Source of the DNA: Streptomyces sp. NBC_00620
Lineage (GTDB): Bacteria > Actinomycetota > Actinomycetes > Streptomycetales > Streptomycetaceae
Assembly: GCF_026341825.1 (NCBI RefSeq)
Contig: NZ_JAPENY010000001.1
Location: 62,001-126,000 of the forward strand
Length of the DNA stretch: 64,000 nt
Reading direction: 5' to 3'
The translations under genes and the position numbers were made by a program. The notes below the pieces were generated by a model, which saw nothing but the letters and a program-made list of their open reading frames with translations, was not told where the DNA came from and made no database searches. Shown one piece after another: positions 48,509-57,392 of the stretch (the stretch's first letter is position 1; each line of letters begins with the position of its first letter).

Positions 48509-48638
48509 CTGGGTTCCCTGCTCTCCTTGTTGGGCCCGAAGTTTCACTTGGGGGGATGGGGACTCCCCCCTGTAAAGAGGTGAATCCTCTGCACGGCCCA
48601 ACGAGGGCCGTAGGTGCGTACTACGTATGAAGTTGGGG

Positions 48639-49460
48639 TCAGCCGGCCATGCGGCGGCTGGCGTCCGCGAGACGGTCCGCGATGGAGCCGTTGATGAGCT
48701 CGTCGCCGACCTGCACCTGGATTCCGCCGAGGACCTCGGGGTCCACGTCGAGGTTGAGGTGCATCTGACGGCCGTAGAGCTTCGCCAGAGCGGCGCCGAG
48801 GCGCTGCTTCTGTCCGTCACTCAGCGGAACCGCGGAGGTGACGACGGCGACCATGCGGTCACGACGCTCGGCGGCGAGCTTGGACAGGGACTCGAGTCCC
48901 GCTTCCAGGCTACGTCCACGAGGCGCGGTCACAAGGCGCGTCACCAGACGCTCGGTCGTCGCGTCGGCCCGGCCGCCGAGCAGGCTGCGCAGCAGCTCGC
49001 TCTTGGCCGCGGTCGTCGCGGCGCGGTCGGTCAGCGCGGCGCGCAGCTCGGTGCTGGAAGAGACGATCCGGCCGAACCGGAACAGCTCGTCCTCGACGTC
49101 GTCGAGCTTGCCGGCCTGCTGCGCCGCCGTGAGGTCGGCGATGTCGGCCAGCTCTTCGAGGGCGTCCACGAGATCGCGCGACTGCGACCAGCGCGAGCGC
49201 ACCAGTCCGGCCACCAGATCGGCGGTCGTCCCGCTGACCTGGCTGCCGAGCAGGCGCTCGGCCAGTTCGGCCTTGGCCTCGCCGGTCTGCGACGGGTCGG
49301 TGAGGACCCGGCGCAGCGACACCTCGCGGTGCAGCAGCGCGGTGACCGCGGCCAGCTCGTCGCCGAGCTGCGCCGCGTCGACAGACGTGTTGTCCGTCAG
49401 CGCGTCGAGACGCTCACGTGCGGCTGCGGTTGCCTCGCGGCTCGCTCCGTGCGCTGTCAT
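48639..49460 (-). CDS. atpH: ATP synthase delta subunit
   Basis: 273 residues, longer than the roughly 180 of E. coli, as is usual in actinobacteria. The C-terminal half shows the family signature [20 protein letters not shown] and [20 protein letters not shown]. Both features fit the OSCP-like stator subunit linking F1 to subunit b. It overlaps atpF by 4 bp (ATGA). Confidence 0.96.
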   Translation of the reverse strand: MTAHGASREATAAARERLDALTDNTSVDAAQLGDELAAVTALLHREVSLRRVLTDPSQTGEAKAELAERLLGSQVSGTTADLVAGLVRSRWSQSRDLVDALEELADIADLTAAQQAGKLDDVEDELFRFGRIVSSSTELRAALTDRAATTAAKSELLRSLLGGRADATTERLVTRLVTAPRGRSLEAGLESLSKLAAERRDRMVAVVTSAVPLSDGQKQRLGAALAKLYGRQMHLNLDVDPEVLGGIQVQVGDELINGSIADRLADASRRMAG

Positions 49461-50002
49461 CGAGCCGCCTCGGCCTTCTCCTCGAGCTCGTCGAGGAAGC
49501 GGTCGATGGTGCGGCTCTGCCGGGCGTTGTCCTCGAGGGACTCGCCGACGAGCTTGCCGGCCAGGGCGGTGGCCAGCTGGCCGACGTCCTGACGCAGCGC
49601 CTGAGCCGCGGCCTTGCGGTCCGCCTCGATCTGCGTGTGACCGGCGGCGATGATTTCCTCACGCTGCCGCTGGCCTTCCGCGCGCATCTCGGCGATGAGC
49701 GTGGCGCCCTGCTCCTGCGCCTCCTGGCGCAGCCGCGCGGCTTCGTGACGGGCCTCGTCGAGCTGGGACTTGTACTGCTCGAGGACGCTCTGGGCCTCGG
49801 TCTGAGCGGCCTCGGCCTTTTCGATACCGCCCTCGATGGCCTCGCGACGCTGCTCCAGAACCTTGTTGATGTTCGGGAGAAGCTTCTTGGCGAGGAAGCC
49901 GAAGACGATGACGAAGGCGATCAGGCCGATGACGAGCTCGGGGATCGGCGGGATGAGGGGACTTTCCATCTCCTCAGCCGCGACAATGAGCAGCTGGCTC
50001 AT
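49457..50002 (-). CDS. atpF: ATP synthase F0 subunit b
   Basis: 181 residues. One N-terminal membrane helix (LVIGLIAFVIVFGFLAKKLLP) is followed by a long charged coiled coil (QRREAIEGGIEKAEAAQTEA, DEARHEAARLRQEAQEQG). It forms the peripheral stalk. The gene is 41 bp after atpE and overlaps atpH. Confidence 0.97.
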   Translation of the reverse strand: MSQLLIVAAEEMESPLIPPIPELVIGLIAFVIVFGFLAKKLLPNINKVLEQRREAIEGGIEKAEAAQTEAQSVLEQYKSQLDEARHEAARLRQEAQEQGATLIAEMRAEGQRQREEIIAAGHTQIEADRKAAAQALRQDVGQLATALAGKLVGESLEDNARQSRTIDRFLDELEEKAEAAR

Positions 50003-50043
50003 ATCAGTGCCTTTCGTCTAGTGGGCTGTCGTGGATCCGACGA

Positions 50044-50340
<297 letters not shown>

Positions 50341-50356
50341 TTACAGGGGGGTTTGC

Positions 50357-51178
50357 TCAGTGGTGCTCGGCGAGCGCGCCCTGGATGAAGGTGCAGGTCA
50401 GAAGCACGAAGACGTAAGCCTGCAGGGCCTGGATGAACAGCTCGAACGCCGTCATGACAAGCACCATGACGAACGAGACGCCCGCGTAGGCGATCCCGAG
50501 GCCGTTGAGCAGGTACCAGCTGGCGATCGTGAACAGCAGCAGCAGGGTGTGGCCCGCGAACATGTTCGCGAAGAGTCGCACCGCGTGCGTGAACGGCCGG
50601 ACGATCAGGTTCGAGAGCAACTCGATGCCCATGGCCAGCGGGAGAACCGGGCCCAGCGACTTGTCGTAGCCGGAGAAGTTCTTGAACGCCCCGACGAATC
50701 CGTGCCGCTTGAAGGTCAGCGAGACCCACACGATGTAGACGATCCCCGCGAGAACCGCGGGATACGAGATGATCGCCGTCACCGGGAACTGGGCGACCGG
50801 AATGATCGACCAGAGGTTCATCATCCAGACGAAGAAGAACAGCGAGACGACCAGCGGTACGTACTTCTCGCCTTCCTTCTTGCCGATCGTCTCGTAGACG
50901 ACACCGCGGCGGACGAAGTCATATCCGGCCTCGGCAACCATCTGCAGCTTGCCCGGGACGACCTTCGGCTTACGGAAGGCGGCCCAGAAGAAACCGATGA
51001 TGATGACGGAGCCGAGCAGCGCCAGGAGCATCGTCTTGTTGAAATAGACGCTGCTGTCCGCATCGCCCACGAGGGGCTCGAACAGGAACGAGTGCAGCCC
51101 GGGAGCGGGGAAGCCACAGCCGTCGAAGATGTGGCAGTCGGTCTCAAAGGCGAGCACCTGCGTCGGGTCAGCACTCAC
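50357..51178 (-). CDS. atpB: ATP synthase F0 subunit a
   Basis: 273 residues from a GTG (V-SADPTQVLAF) with AAGGAG at 6-bp spacing. A 12-codon longer frame lacks support. About six membrane helices include the essential stator Arg in FTHAVRLFANMFAGH and the Gln/Glu helix FELFIQALQAYVF. It forms the proton half-channels with subunit c. Confidence 0.97.
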   Translation of the reverse strand: MSADPTQVLAFETDCHIFDGCGFPAPGLHSFLFEPLVGDADSSVYFNKTMLLALLGSVIIIGFFWAAFRKPKVVPGKLQMVAEAGYDFVRRGVVYETIGKKEGEKYVPLVVSLFFFVWMMNLWSIIPVAQFPVTAIISYPAVLAGIVYIVWVSLTFKRHGFVGAFKNFSGYDKSLGPVLPLAMGIELLSNLIVRPFTHAVRLFANMFAGHTLLLLFTIASWYLLNGLGIAYAGVSFVMVLVMTAFELFIQALQAYVFVLLTCTFIQGALAEHH

Positions 51179-51403
51179 CGCGGGCTCCTTCAGCGTGGCG
51201 CATAGGTACGGCAACCTCGTTGTGTCGGCGCGGCGCGCAGCCGCGGTTCGGCACTGGACTGGTGTTACGGATGTGGGGGCGGCTGTGGGGCATCAAGCCT
51301 CGCGTTTGAGCAGGCGTCAGCTCAGATGCCCGCGCCCGCGATGCCGCAGTTGGCACCGGACGATAGCAGGGGTTCCTACGCTCGCTTATCCCGGCCCTAC
51401 CCC

Positions 51404-51841
51404 TCACGACGAGTGCCCTGTCTTTTCGGGCTTGTCGCCCTTCGAAGACTCGGGTTCGACGTAGAGAATCTTGGCCTTCATCTGGGCACGCGCCTGTGCA
51501 CCGATCCACGCGAGGGTGGCGGCGACGAGCGAGATGGCGAAGGCCTTGGGGTTGAACAGCGTCGTGTTCTTGAACGCGGCGACAAAGATGAACAGCAGAA
51601 GAATCTGTGCCGTGTAGAGCATCAGACCCATCGCCTGGAACAAGTGCGGAAGCGATTTGGCAGTGCGCTGCAGAACGTAGAGCCCGATGCCCATGAAGAG
51701 GATCACGACCAGCGTCGCGACGATCGCCCCGATCGCTCCCTTGCCACCGGCAACCACACCACTGACAACGGCGGCAATCGCGCCGACGGCAGCTGTGGGC
51801 ACAGCGGCTTGAAGGAGAATCCGGACGTCATTGGACGGCAT
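51404..51841 (-). CDS. atpI: AtpI-like small membrane protein, first gene of the atp operon
   Basis: 145 residues with four hydrophobic segments (AAVGAIAAVVSGVVAGG, AIGAIVATLVVILFMGIGLYV, LMLYTAQILLLFIFVAAF, AFAISLVAATLAWIG). A charged tail ending EPESSKGDKPEKTGHSS follows. Position just upstream of atpB identifies it as the AtpI assembly-factor slot, although sequence similarity to E. coli AtpI is low. 225 bp separate it from atpB. Confidence 0.88.
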   Translation of the reverse strand: MPSNDVRILLQAAVPTAAVGAIAAVVSGVVAGGKGAIGAIVATLVVILFMGIGLYVLQRTAKSLPHLFQAMGLMLYTAQILLLFIFVAAFKNTTLFNPKAFAISLVAATLAWIGAQARAQMKAKILYVEPESSKGDKPEKTGHSS

Positions 51842-51901
51842 GGCGGCAACTCCGCTTGCTAAGGGGGGCAGGGTGTCGTCATGGACGAGCGTAATCCCGG
51901 G

Positions 51902-51940
51902 CTGAGAGAGAACCTCACGCCAAGGGACCGTCTCTCTCAG
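51902..51940 (-). promoter_or_regulatory. Structured leader hairpin upstream of the atp operon
   Basis: Perfect 10-base arms CTGAGAGAGA/TCTCTCTCAG flank a 19-base loop. CCCGGG sits on one side at 51896-51901 and 17 bases beyond the other arm at 51956-51961. It lies 61-99 bp before the atpI start, in the presumed 5' leader. A possible promoter further upstream has -10 TACGGT. Confidence 0.45.
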
Positions 51941-52138
51941 GTCCTTCGGCTCCGTCCCGGGTTCTCGTGAACCGTATCACAAACTATTTGATGAGGTCTT
52001 TACCTGGTTGGTGTGCTCGCTGTCACACATGAGAGTGAAGGTGCGCGTCTGTGCATTCAGAGAGCCAAGTTGTCTGGTATTGGGGCGGTTTGCCGACGCG
52101 CGAGGGCGCATGCCTCTTGCAAGATTCTTACTTTGCCG

Positions 52139-53518
52139 TCAGCGCGACGACCCGGCTTTACCCCGATCCAGGAAGCGCGAACGGGCGCCAATTGCCGTCG
52201 CCCCGTTGACTCCTGACACACCTGAGACTCCTGCCACAACCGGGGTGCGGTGCTCGTGGGCACCGTCCTCCTCGGCGGCCGGAGCCCCCGTCCCGTACGC
52301 GACGGCGGCCGGCACGGCCTCCTCCGCTTCGAGCAGGGCGGCGGTGACCTTCCTGCGGCGGTAGCGCGGCGGCACGAAGCTCTCGGCCCAGCGCGGGGCA
52401 CGCGGAGTGAAGCGCGGCAGCAGGAGCAGGACCAGACCGACCGCGCTGAGCCCCATGATGCCGAGCACGCTCCACATGGCCCCCGAGTTGACCGAGTACG
52501 CGAGGGCGCCGAAGGAGATCAGCGCCGACCAGAAGTACATGATCATGACCGCGCGGCTGTGCGAGTGCCCGACCTCCAGGAGGCGGTGGTGCAGGTGCCC
52601 GCGGTCGGCCGCGAACGGGGACTGTCCACGCCAGGTACGCCGCACGATGGCGAGCACCAGGTCGGCGGCTGGGATCGCGATGATCGTCAGCGGCAGCAGC
52701 AGCGGGATGAAGACGGGCACCGTCTGGTGCACGGTGTTCCGCTCGGAACCGGAGAACAGGTTCATCACGTCGGGGTCGATCTGCCCCGTGATGGAGATGG
52801 CGCCGCCGGCCAGCACAAGCCCGATGAGCATCGAGCCGGAGTCGCCCATGAAGATCCGGGCGGGGTGCATGTTGTGCGGCAGGAAGCCCAGGCACATGCC
52901 CATCAGGATCGCCGCGAAGAGCGTCGCGGGGGCGGCGGCCTCGATGCCGTAGCTGTACCAGATGCGGTACGCGTACAGGAAGAACGCGGCGGACGCGATG
53001 CACACCACACCGGCGGCGAGACCGTCGAGGCCGTCCACGAAGTTCACCGCGTTGATGGTGATGACGACGAGCGCGACGGTGAGCAGGGTGCCCTGCCACT
53101 GGGTGAGCGCGACCAGACCGACACCCGGGATGGGCAGCCACAGGATCGTCAGACCCTGCATGACCATCACGCCGGCCGCGATCATCTGGCCGCCCAGCTT
53201 GATCAGGGCGTCGATCTCGAACTTGTCGTCCAGGACACCGATCAGCCAGATCAGCGCGGCCCCGGAGAGCAGGGCCCGCGGCTCGTTGGAGTTCGCGAAG
53301 ACGTCGCTGAGGTTCTCCAGGTGGTCGGCGACCAGCAGGCCGGCGCACAGGCCGATGAACATCGCGATGCCGCCGAGGCGCGGAGTGGGTTCTCGGTGCA
53401 CATCGCGCGCACGGATTTCCGGCATGGCTCCGGCCACGATCGCGAACTTCCGCACCGGCCCTGTCAGCAGATACGTCACCGCGGCCGTCACACAGAGCGT
53501 CAGCAGGTATTCACGCAC
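52139..53518 (-). CDS. Polyprenyl-phosphate GlcNAc-1-phosphate transferase (WecA/TagO/MraY family)
   Basis: 459 residues from a GTG (V-REYLLTLCVTAAVTYLL) with GGGGAAG. About 11 membrane helices are present with family motifs: RDVHREPTPRLGGIAMF, IGVLDDKFEIDALIKLGGQ (DD), INAVNFVDGLDGLAAG (NxxNxxDGxDGL), GFLPHNMHPARIFMGDSGSM and DRGHLHHRLLE (HIHH-type). It transfers GlcNAc-1-P from UDP-GlcNAc to a lipid carrier, starting cell-wall glycopolymer or arabinogalactan-type linker synthesis. The C-terminal 60 residues are soluble and variable. Confidence 0.93.
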   Translation of the reverse strand: MREYLLTLCVTAAVTYLLTGPVRKFAIVAGAMPEIRARDVHREPTPRLGGIAMFIGLCAGLLVADHLENLSDVFANSNEPRALLSGAALIWLIGVLDDKFEIDALIKLGGQMIAAGVMVMQGLTILWLPIPGVGLVALTQWQGTLLTVALVVITINAVNFVDGLDGLAAGVVCIASAAFFLYAYRIWYSYGIEAAAPATLFAAILMGMCLGFLPHNMHPARIFMGDSGSMLIGLVLAGGAISITGQIDPDVMNLFSGSERNTVHQTVPVFIPLLLPLTIIAIPAADLVLAIVRRTWRGQSPFAADRGHLHHRLLEVGHSHSRAVMIMYFWSALISFGALAYSVNSGAMWSVLGIMGLSAVGLVLLLLPRFTPRAPRWAESFVPPRYRRRKVTAALLEAEEAVPAAVAYGTGAPAAEEDGAHEHRTPVVAGVSGVSGVNGATAIGARSRFLDRGKAGSSR

Positions 53519-53647
53519 GGGCTTCCCCACAGGTCTCGCTGGCCATCTGAGCCCCACACCTTAGCGATGCACGCATATGGATGGGGACTTCCGGGTAGCG
53601 ACGATGGTTGCACGAGTGGCTGTGCACCAGTTCCCGCGTACCCCTCA

Positions 53648-54886
53648 TCAGCCGGGATACGGCGGAAATCTACTGGTCAGCTCCCTGACTTCTTCACGCG
53701 CCTTCCTGCCGTCGACCTCGTCCCGCAGCACACCCGCGAAGAGTACGGCGACCCGCGCCATCTCCGCGTCGCCCATCCCCTGCGTGGTCAGCGCCGCCGT
53801 ACCCAGGCGCAGTCCCCGTGCGTCCCCGTGCGGCAGCGCGCAGGTGTCGAGGACCATTCCGGCGGCGGCGAGACGTCCACGGGCGGTGCGGCCGTCGACG
53901 CCGAGGGGTGCGGTGTCGGCGGTGAGCAGGTGGGTGTCGGTGCCGCCGGTGGTGATCGCGAGCCCTTCCGCGTCCAGCCCCTCGGCGAGCACCCGGGCGT
54001 TGGCGACCACCCGATGGGCGTACGCCGTGAAGGCCGGGGTCGCCGCCTCGCCGAACGCGACGGCCTTGGCGGCGATCGTGTGCATCTGGGCGCCGCCCTG
54101 GGTGAACGGGAAGACCGCACGGTCGACACGCTCGGCCAGCTCGGCGCCGCACAGGATCATTCCGCCGCGCGGACCGCGCAGCACCTTGTGCGTGGTGGCG
54201 CAGACCACATCCGCGTACGGCACCGGATTGGGCGCCGCTCCCCCGGCGACGAGCCCGATGGGGTGGGCGGCGTCGGCGATGAGATAGGCGCCGACCTCGT
54301 CGGCGATGTCCCTGAAGAGGGCGTAGTCGATGTGCCGGGGGTAGGAGATGGAGCCGCAGACGATGGCCTTCGGGCGGTGCGTACGGGCCAGCGCGCGCAC
54401 CTGCTCGTAGTCGATGAGCCCGGTCTCGGCCTCGACCCCGTATCCGACGAAGTCGAACCACCTTCCCGAGAAGTTCGCGGGCGATCCGTGCGTGAGGTGA
54501 CCGCCGAACGGCAGCCCCATGGCCAGCACGGTGTCACCGGGTCGCAGCAGCGCGGCGTACGCGGCGAGGACCGCCGAACTCCCCGAGTGCGACTGCACGT
54601 TGGCGTGCTCGGCACCGAAGAGCGCCTTCGCCCGGTCCACCGCGACCCGCTCGGCGACATCCACGATCTCGCACCCGCCGTGATGGCGGGCACCGGGATA
54701 TCCCTCGGCGTACTTGTTCGCCAGCGGCGACCCGAGCGCGGCCAGCACCGCCGGCGAGGTGAAGTTCTCGGCCGCGATCAACTGCAACGTCGTCGACTGT
54801 CGCTCCAGCTCCCCGAGCAGAATCTCGGCGAGCTCCGGGTCCTGCCGACGCAGAACATCCGCTTCCAACGTTTGTGTGACCGGCAT
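53648..54886 (-). CDS. glyA: Serine hydroxymethyltransferase-family protein
   Basis: 412 residues with GGAG at 6-bp spacing. PLP fold type I SHMT motifs are LQLIAAENFTSPAVLAALGS, KYAEGYPGARHHGGCEIVD, NVQSHSGSSA, DAAHPIGLVAGG and CATTHKVLRGPRGGMI, where Lys should bind PLP. The HGGCEIVD segment differs from the usual YGGCE.VD. It converts serine and tetrahydrofolate to glycine and methylene-THF. Streptomyces usually carry another copy, so this may be a specialised paralogue. Confidence 0.88.
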   Translation of the reverse strand: MPVTQTLEADVLRRQDPELAEILLGELERQSTTLQLIAAENFTSPAVLAALGSPLANKYAEGYPGARHHGGCEIVDVAERVAVDRAKALFGAEHANVQSHSGSSAVLAAYAALLRPGDTVLAMGLPFGGHLTHGSPANFSGRWFDFVGYGVEAETGLIDYEQVRALARTHRPKAIVCGSISYPRHIDYALFRDIADEVGAYLIADAAHPIGLVAGGAAPNPVPYADVVCATTHKVLRGPRGGMILCGAELAERVDRAVFPFTQGGAQMHTIAAKAVAFGEAATPAFTAYAHRVVANARVLAEGLDAEGLAITTGGTDTHLLTADTAPLGVDGRTARGRLAAAGMVLDTCALPHGDARGLRLGTAALTTQGMGDAEMARVAVLFAGVLRDEVDGRKAREEVRELTSRFPPYPG

Positions 54887-54960
54887 GATGGACTCCGGAC
54901 CTCGGCATGGGGGTGCGCTAAGTCCAATGTAGAACCGGGACCGATGAGTCGCCCGGTGTT

Positions 54961-55024
54961 ACGTCCGTGTAGGTACACCCGTCAGCGCCGTCACCACCGG
55001 ATCCAGCGCCTCATTGAGCCCAAT
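54961..55024 (-). pseudogene. Duplicated 3' fragment of the phosphatase-like gene
   Basis: The minus strand reads NEALDPVVTALTGVPTRT then stop, almost identical to the C-terminus of the gene at 55121 (NEALDPVVTALTGVPTRM). At DNA level 54961-55030 and 55123-55191 share most bases with about seven substitutions over the first 57. No start or upstream coding part exists, so it is a gene-end remnant. Confidence 0.75.
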
Positions 55025-55120
55025 CCCCGACGCGCCCCTCGCACTGCTCGGCCCTGGAGGGCCTCCCAGGCTTCGAGCCGCTGCGCCGGACTCCGTCCGT
55101 CGGTCCCGGCAGCGGCCGGA

Positions 55121-55786
55121 TCACATCCGCGTAGGTACGCCCGTCAACGCGGTAACCACCGGATCCAGCGCCTCATTGATCTCGTCCCCGATCGAACGGA
55201 AGAACGGCAGCGGAGCCCCGTACGGGTCGAAGACCTCGTCCGCCTCCGCGGTGGGAGCGAGGAGCCACCCGCGTAGAGCCGCGGCAGCCCGCACCAGGGC
55301 GCGTGCGCGCTCGACCACTCCCTCTTCCAGGGGTGGGAGCGTCGCGGGGTCTATGGCCCGTACGAGGCGGGTGAACTCCTTCAGGGTGAAGGTGCGCAGG
55401 CCCGCGGAGTGGCCCATGGAGATGACCTGGGCGCGGTGGTCGCGGGTGGCGGTGAGGACCAGGTCGGCGCGGATGACGTGGTCGTCGAGGAGTTCGCGGC
55501 CCACGAAGCCGGAGGGGTCCGCGCCGTAGTCGGTGAGGACCGTGGCCGCGTTGGTCTCCATGGGCGCGCCCTCGTGCCCCCAGGTGCCCGCGCTCTCCAC
55601 GATCAGGCCGCCCCACAGGGGGTCGCCGAGCCGGTCCGCCAGGGCATGGCGGGTCAGCCGCTCGGTGATCGGCGAGCGGCACACATTGCCGGTGCTGACG
55701 TGGAGGATGCGGAAGGACCCCCTGGGAGAACCGTTGGCCCCCGTGATCCCCGTGCCTATGCCACGCCCCGCGTCAGGGGCTGTCAA
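55121..55786 (-). CDS. Low-molecular-weight tyrosine-phosphatase-like protein with Cys-to-Ser active site
   Basis: 221 residues with a TTG start and GAGGTGG ribosome site. The LMW-PTP P-loop CxGNxCRSP reads STGNVCRSP: the codon AGC replaces the nucleophilic Cys, while the Arg and following Ser are kept. Other features are intact (AESAGTWGHEG-like VESAGTWGHEG, ADLVLTATRDHRAQVI, and the acid loop DEVFDPYGAPLPFF). It may bind but not hydrolyse phosphotyrosine, or use the remaining Cys. It overlaps the Sua5 stop by 4 bp, hence co-translation. Confidence 0.85.
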   Translation of the reverse strand: MTAPDAGRGIGTGITGANGSPRGSFRILHVSTGNVCRSPITERLTRHALADRLGDPLWGGLIVESAGTWGHEGAPMETNAATVLTDYGADPSGFVGRELLDDHVIRADLVLTATRDHRAQVISMGHSAGLRTFTLKEFTRLVRAIDPATLPPLEEGVVERARALVRAAAALRGWLLAPTAEADEVFDPYGAPLPFFRSIGDEINEALDPVVTALTGVPTRM

Positions 55787-56430
55787 TTCGCCACCTCGAG
55801 GTCGGGTACGACCTTCCGGAGCTCCTCGGCCGACAGTGCCCCCTCGCGCAGCAGCACCGGCACCTTGCCGGTCACGTCGACGATCGAGGAGGGGACGATG
55901 CCAGGGGTCGGGCCGCCGTCCAGGTAGACGGAGATGGCGTCGCCGAGCATCTCCTGCGCGGCGTCACAGTCCTCCGGAGAGGGGTGACCCGTGAGGTTGG
56001 CGGAGGAGACGGCCATCGGGCCGACCTCGGTGAGCAGTTCGATGGCGACCGGGTGCAGCGGCATGCGCACGGCGACGGTGCCACGGGTGTCCCCCAGGTC
56101 CCACTGGAGCGACGGCTGGTGCTTGGCGACGAGGGTGAGCGCCCCCGGCCAGAACGCGTCGACCAGCTCCCAGGCCATCTCGGAGAAGTCCGTGACCAGG
56201 CCGTGCAGCGTGTTCGGGGAGCCGATGAGGACGGGCGTGGGCATGTTGCGGCCCCGGCCCTTGGCGTCGAGGAGATCGGCGACGGCCTCCGAGGAGAACG
56301 CGTCGGCGCCCACGCCGTACACCGTGTCGGTCGGGAGGACGACCAGCTCGCCACGGCGGACGGCGGACGCGGCTTCACGCAGACCGGTGGAGCGGTCGGT
56401 CGCGTCGTTGGTGTCGTATCGCCGTGCCAT
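55783..56430 (-). CDS. Threonylcarbamoyl-AMP synthase (Sua5/YciO/YrdC)
   Basis: 215 residues. YrdC-domain motifs: AASAVRRGELVVLPTDTVYGVG, LLDAKGRGRNMPTPVLIG, FWPGALTLVAKHQPSL, TVAVRMPLHPVAIELL and MAVSSANLTGHPSPEDC. It makes threonylcarbamoyl-AMP from Thr, bicarbonate and ATP for the t6A37 modification of tRNAs reading ANN codons. It lacks the C-terminal Sua5 domain, so it is TsaC-like. The ATG follows the stop of an 18-codon ORF with no gap. Confidence 0.94.
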   Translation of the reverse strand: MARRYDTNDATDRSTGLREAASAVRRGELVVLPTDTVYGVGADAFSSEAVADLLDAKGRGRNMPTPVLIGSPNTLHGLVTDFSEMAWELVDAFWPGALTLVAKHQPSLQWDLGDTRGTVAVRMPLHPVAIELLTEVGPMAVSSANLTGHPSPEDCDAAQEMLGDAISVYLDGGPTPGIVPSSIVDVTGKVPVLLREGALSAEELRKVVPDLEVAN

Positions 56431-56487
56431 TTAGCGGGCCTCCTCGTACACGTACTGCTGCCTGGGGAACTCGATGCGCGTGCTCAC
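56431..56487 (-). CDS. 18-codon mini-ORF tiling the prmC-sua5 gap
   Basis: GTG overlaps the prmC stop (GTGA) and TAA directly abuts the sua5 ATG. The product would be VSTRIEFPRQQYVYEEAR. The two Glu codons near its end carry the GAGGAGG ribosome site of sua5. The exact fit at both ends suggests either a real micro-protein or a device for translational coupling. It was not found as a known family. Confidence 0.45.
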   Translation of the reverse strand: MSTRIEFPRQQYVYEEAR

Positions 56488-57329
56488 GGCATCGCCTTGC
56501 GGGCGGTCGCGAACCGCGGCCGGTTGTTGAGGTCCGGGTGGTCGGCCGCGTCGGCCCAGCCCCGCTCCTCGGTGAAGATCCACGGCACCTGCCCGCCCTG
56601 GGTGTCGGCGTGCTCGACGACGACGACGCCACCGGGGCGCAGCAGACGGTGTGCGGTGCGCTCGATGCCCCGGATGAGGTCGAGTCCGTCCTCCCCCGAG
56701 AACAGGGCGAGTTCGGGATCGTAGTCCCGGGCCTCGGGCTGTACGTACTCCCACTCCGTCAGAGGGATGTACGGCGGGTTGGAGACGACCAGGTCGACAT
56801 GGCCGTCGAGGTCCGGGAAGGCCTCCAGGGCGTCTCCCTGGCGCAGGTCGACCCTGGACCCCTCGACGTTCTTGCGCGTCCACTGGAGGGCGTCCTCGGA
56901 CAGCTCCACGGCGTGCACACGGGAGCGCGGGACCTCCTGCGCGAGGGCGAGCGCGATGGCGCCCGAGCCCGTGCACAGGTCGACGATCAGCGGCTCCACG
57001 ACATCCATGGCGCGTACGGCGTCTATGGCCCAGCCGACGACGGACTCCGTCTCGGGGCGCGGGACGAACACCCCTGGCCCGACCTGGAGTTCCAGGTACC
57101 GGAAGTAGGCCCGCCCGGTGATGTGCTGGAGCGGCTCGCGGGCCTCGCGGCGCGCGGTCACCTCCCAGTAGCGGGCGTCGAAGTCCGTGTCCTTGACCGT
57201 GTGCAGCTCGCCCCGCTTCACGCCGTGCACGAAGGCGGCGAGCTCTTCCGCGTCATTGCGCGGCGAGGGCACGCCGGCGTCGGCCAGCCGCTGGGTGGCC
57301 TGGGCCACTTCCGCGAGCAGCAGGTTCAC
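56484..57329 (-). CDS. prmC: Peptide chain release factor N5-glutamine methyltransferase
   Basis: 281 residues with a GTG start and GGAGG. N-terminal helical domain (MNLLLAEVAQATQRLADAGV) precedes a SAM-binding Rossmann domain with DLCTGSGAIALALA and the catalytic VVSNPPYIPL. It methylates the Gln of the GGQ motif in release factors. The target RF1 gene (prfA) lies directly upstream, 63 bp away. Confidence 0.96.
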   Translation of the reverse strand: MNLLLAEVAQATQRLADAGVPSPRNDAEELAAFVHGVKRGELHTVKDTDFDARYWEVTARREAREPLQHITGRAYFRYLELQVGPGVFVPRPETESVVGWAIDAVRAMDVVEPLIVDLCTGSGAIALALAQEVPRSRVHAVELSEDALQWTRKNVEGSRVDLRQGDALEAFPDLDGHVDLVVSNPPYIPLTEWEYVQPEARDYDPELALFSGEDGLDLIRGIERTAHRLLRPGGVVVVEHADTQGGQVPWIFTEERGWADAADHPDLNNRPRFATARKAMP

Positions 57330-57392
57330 GCTGGTCCTCCGGGCTGAGCTGTTGTCGTGAAGGTCGGTGGGGCTCTACACAGCTTGTTCGAC

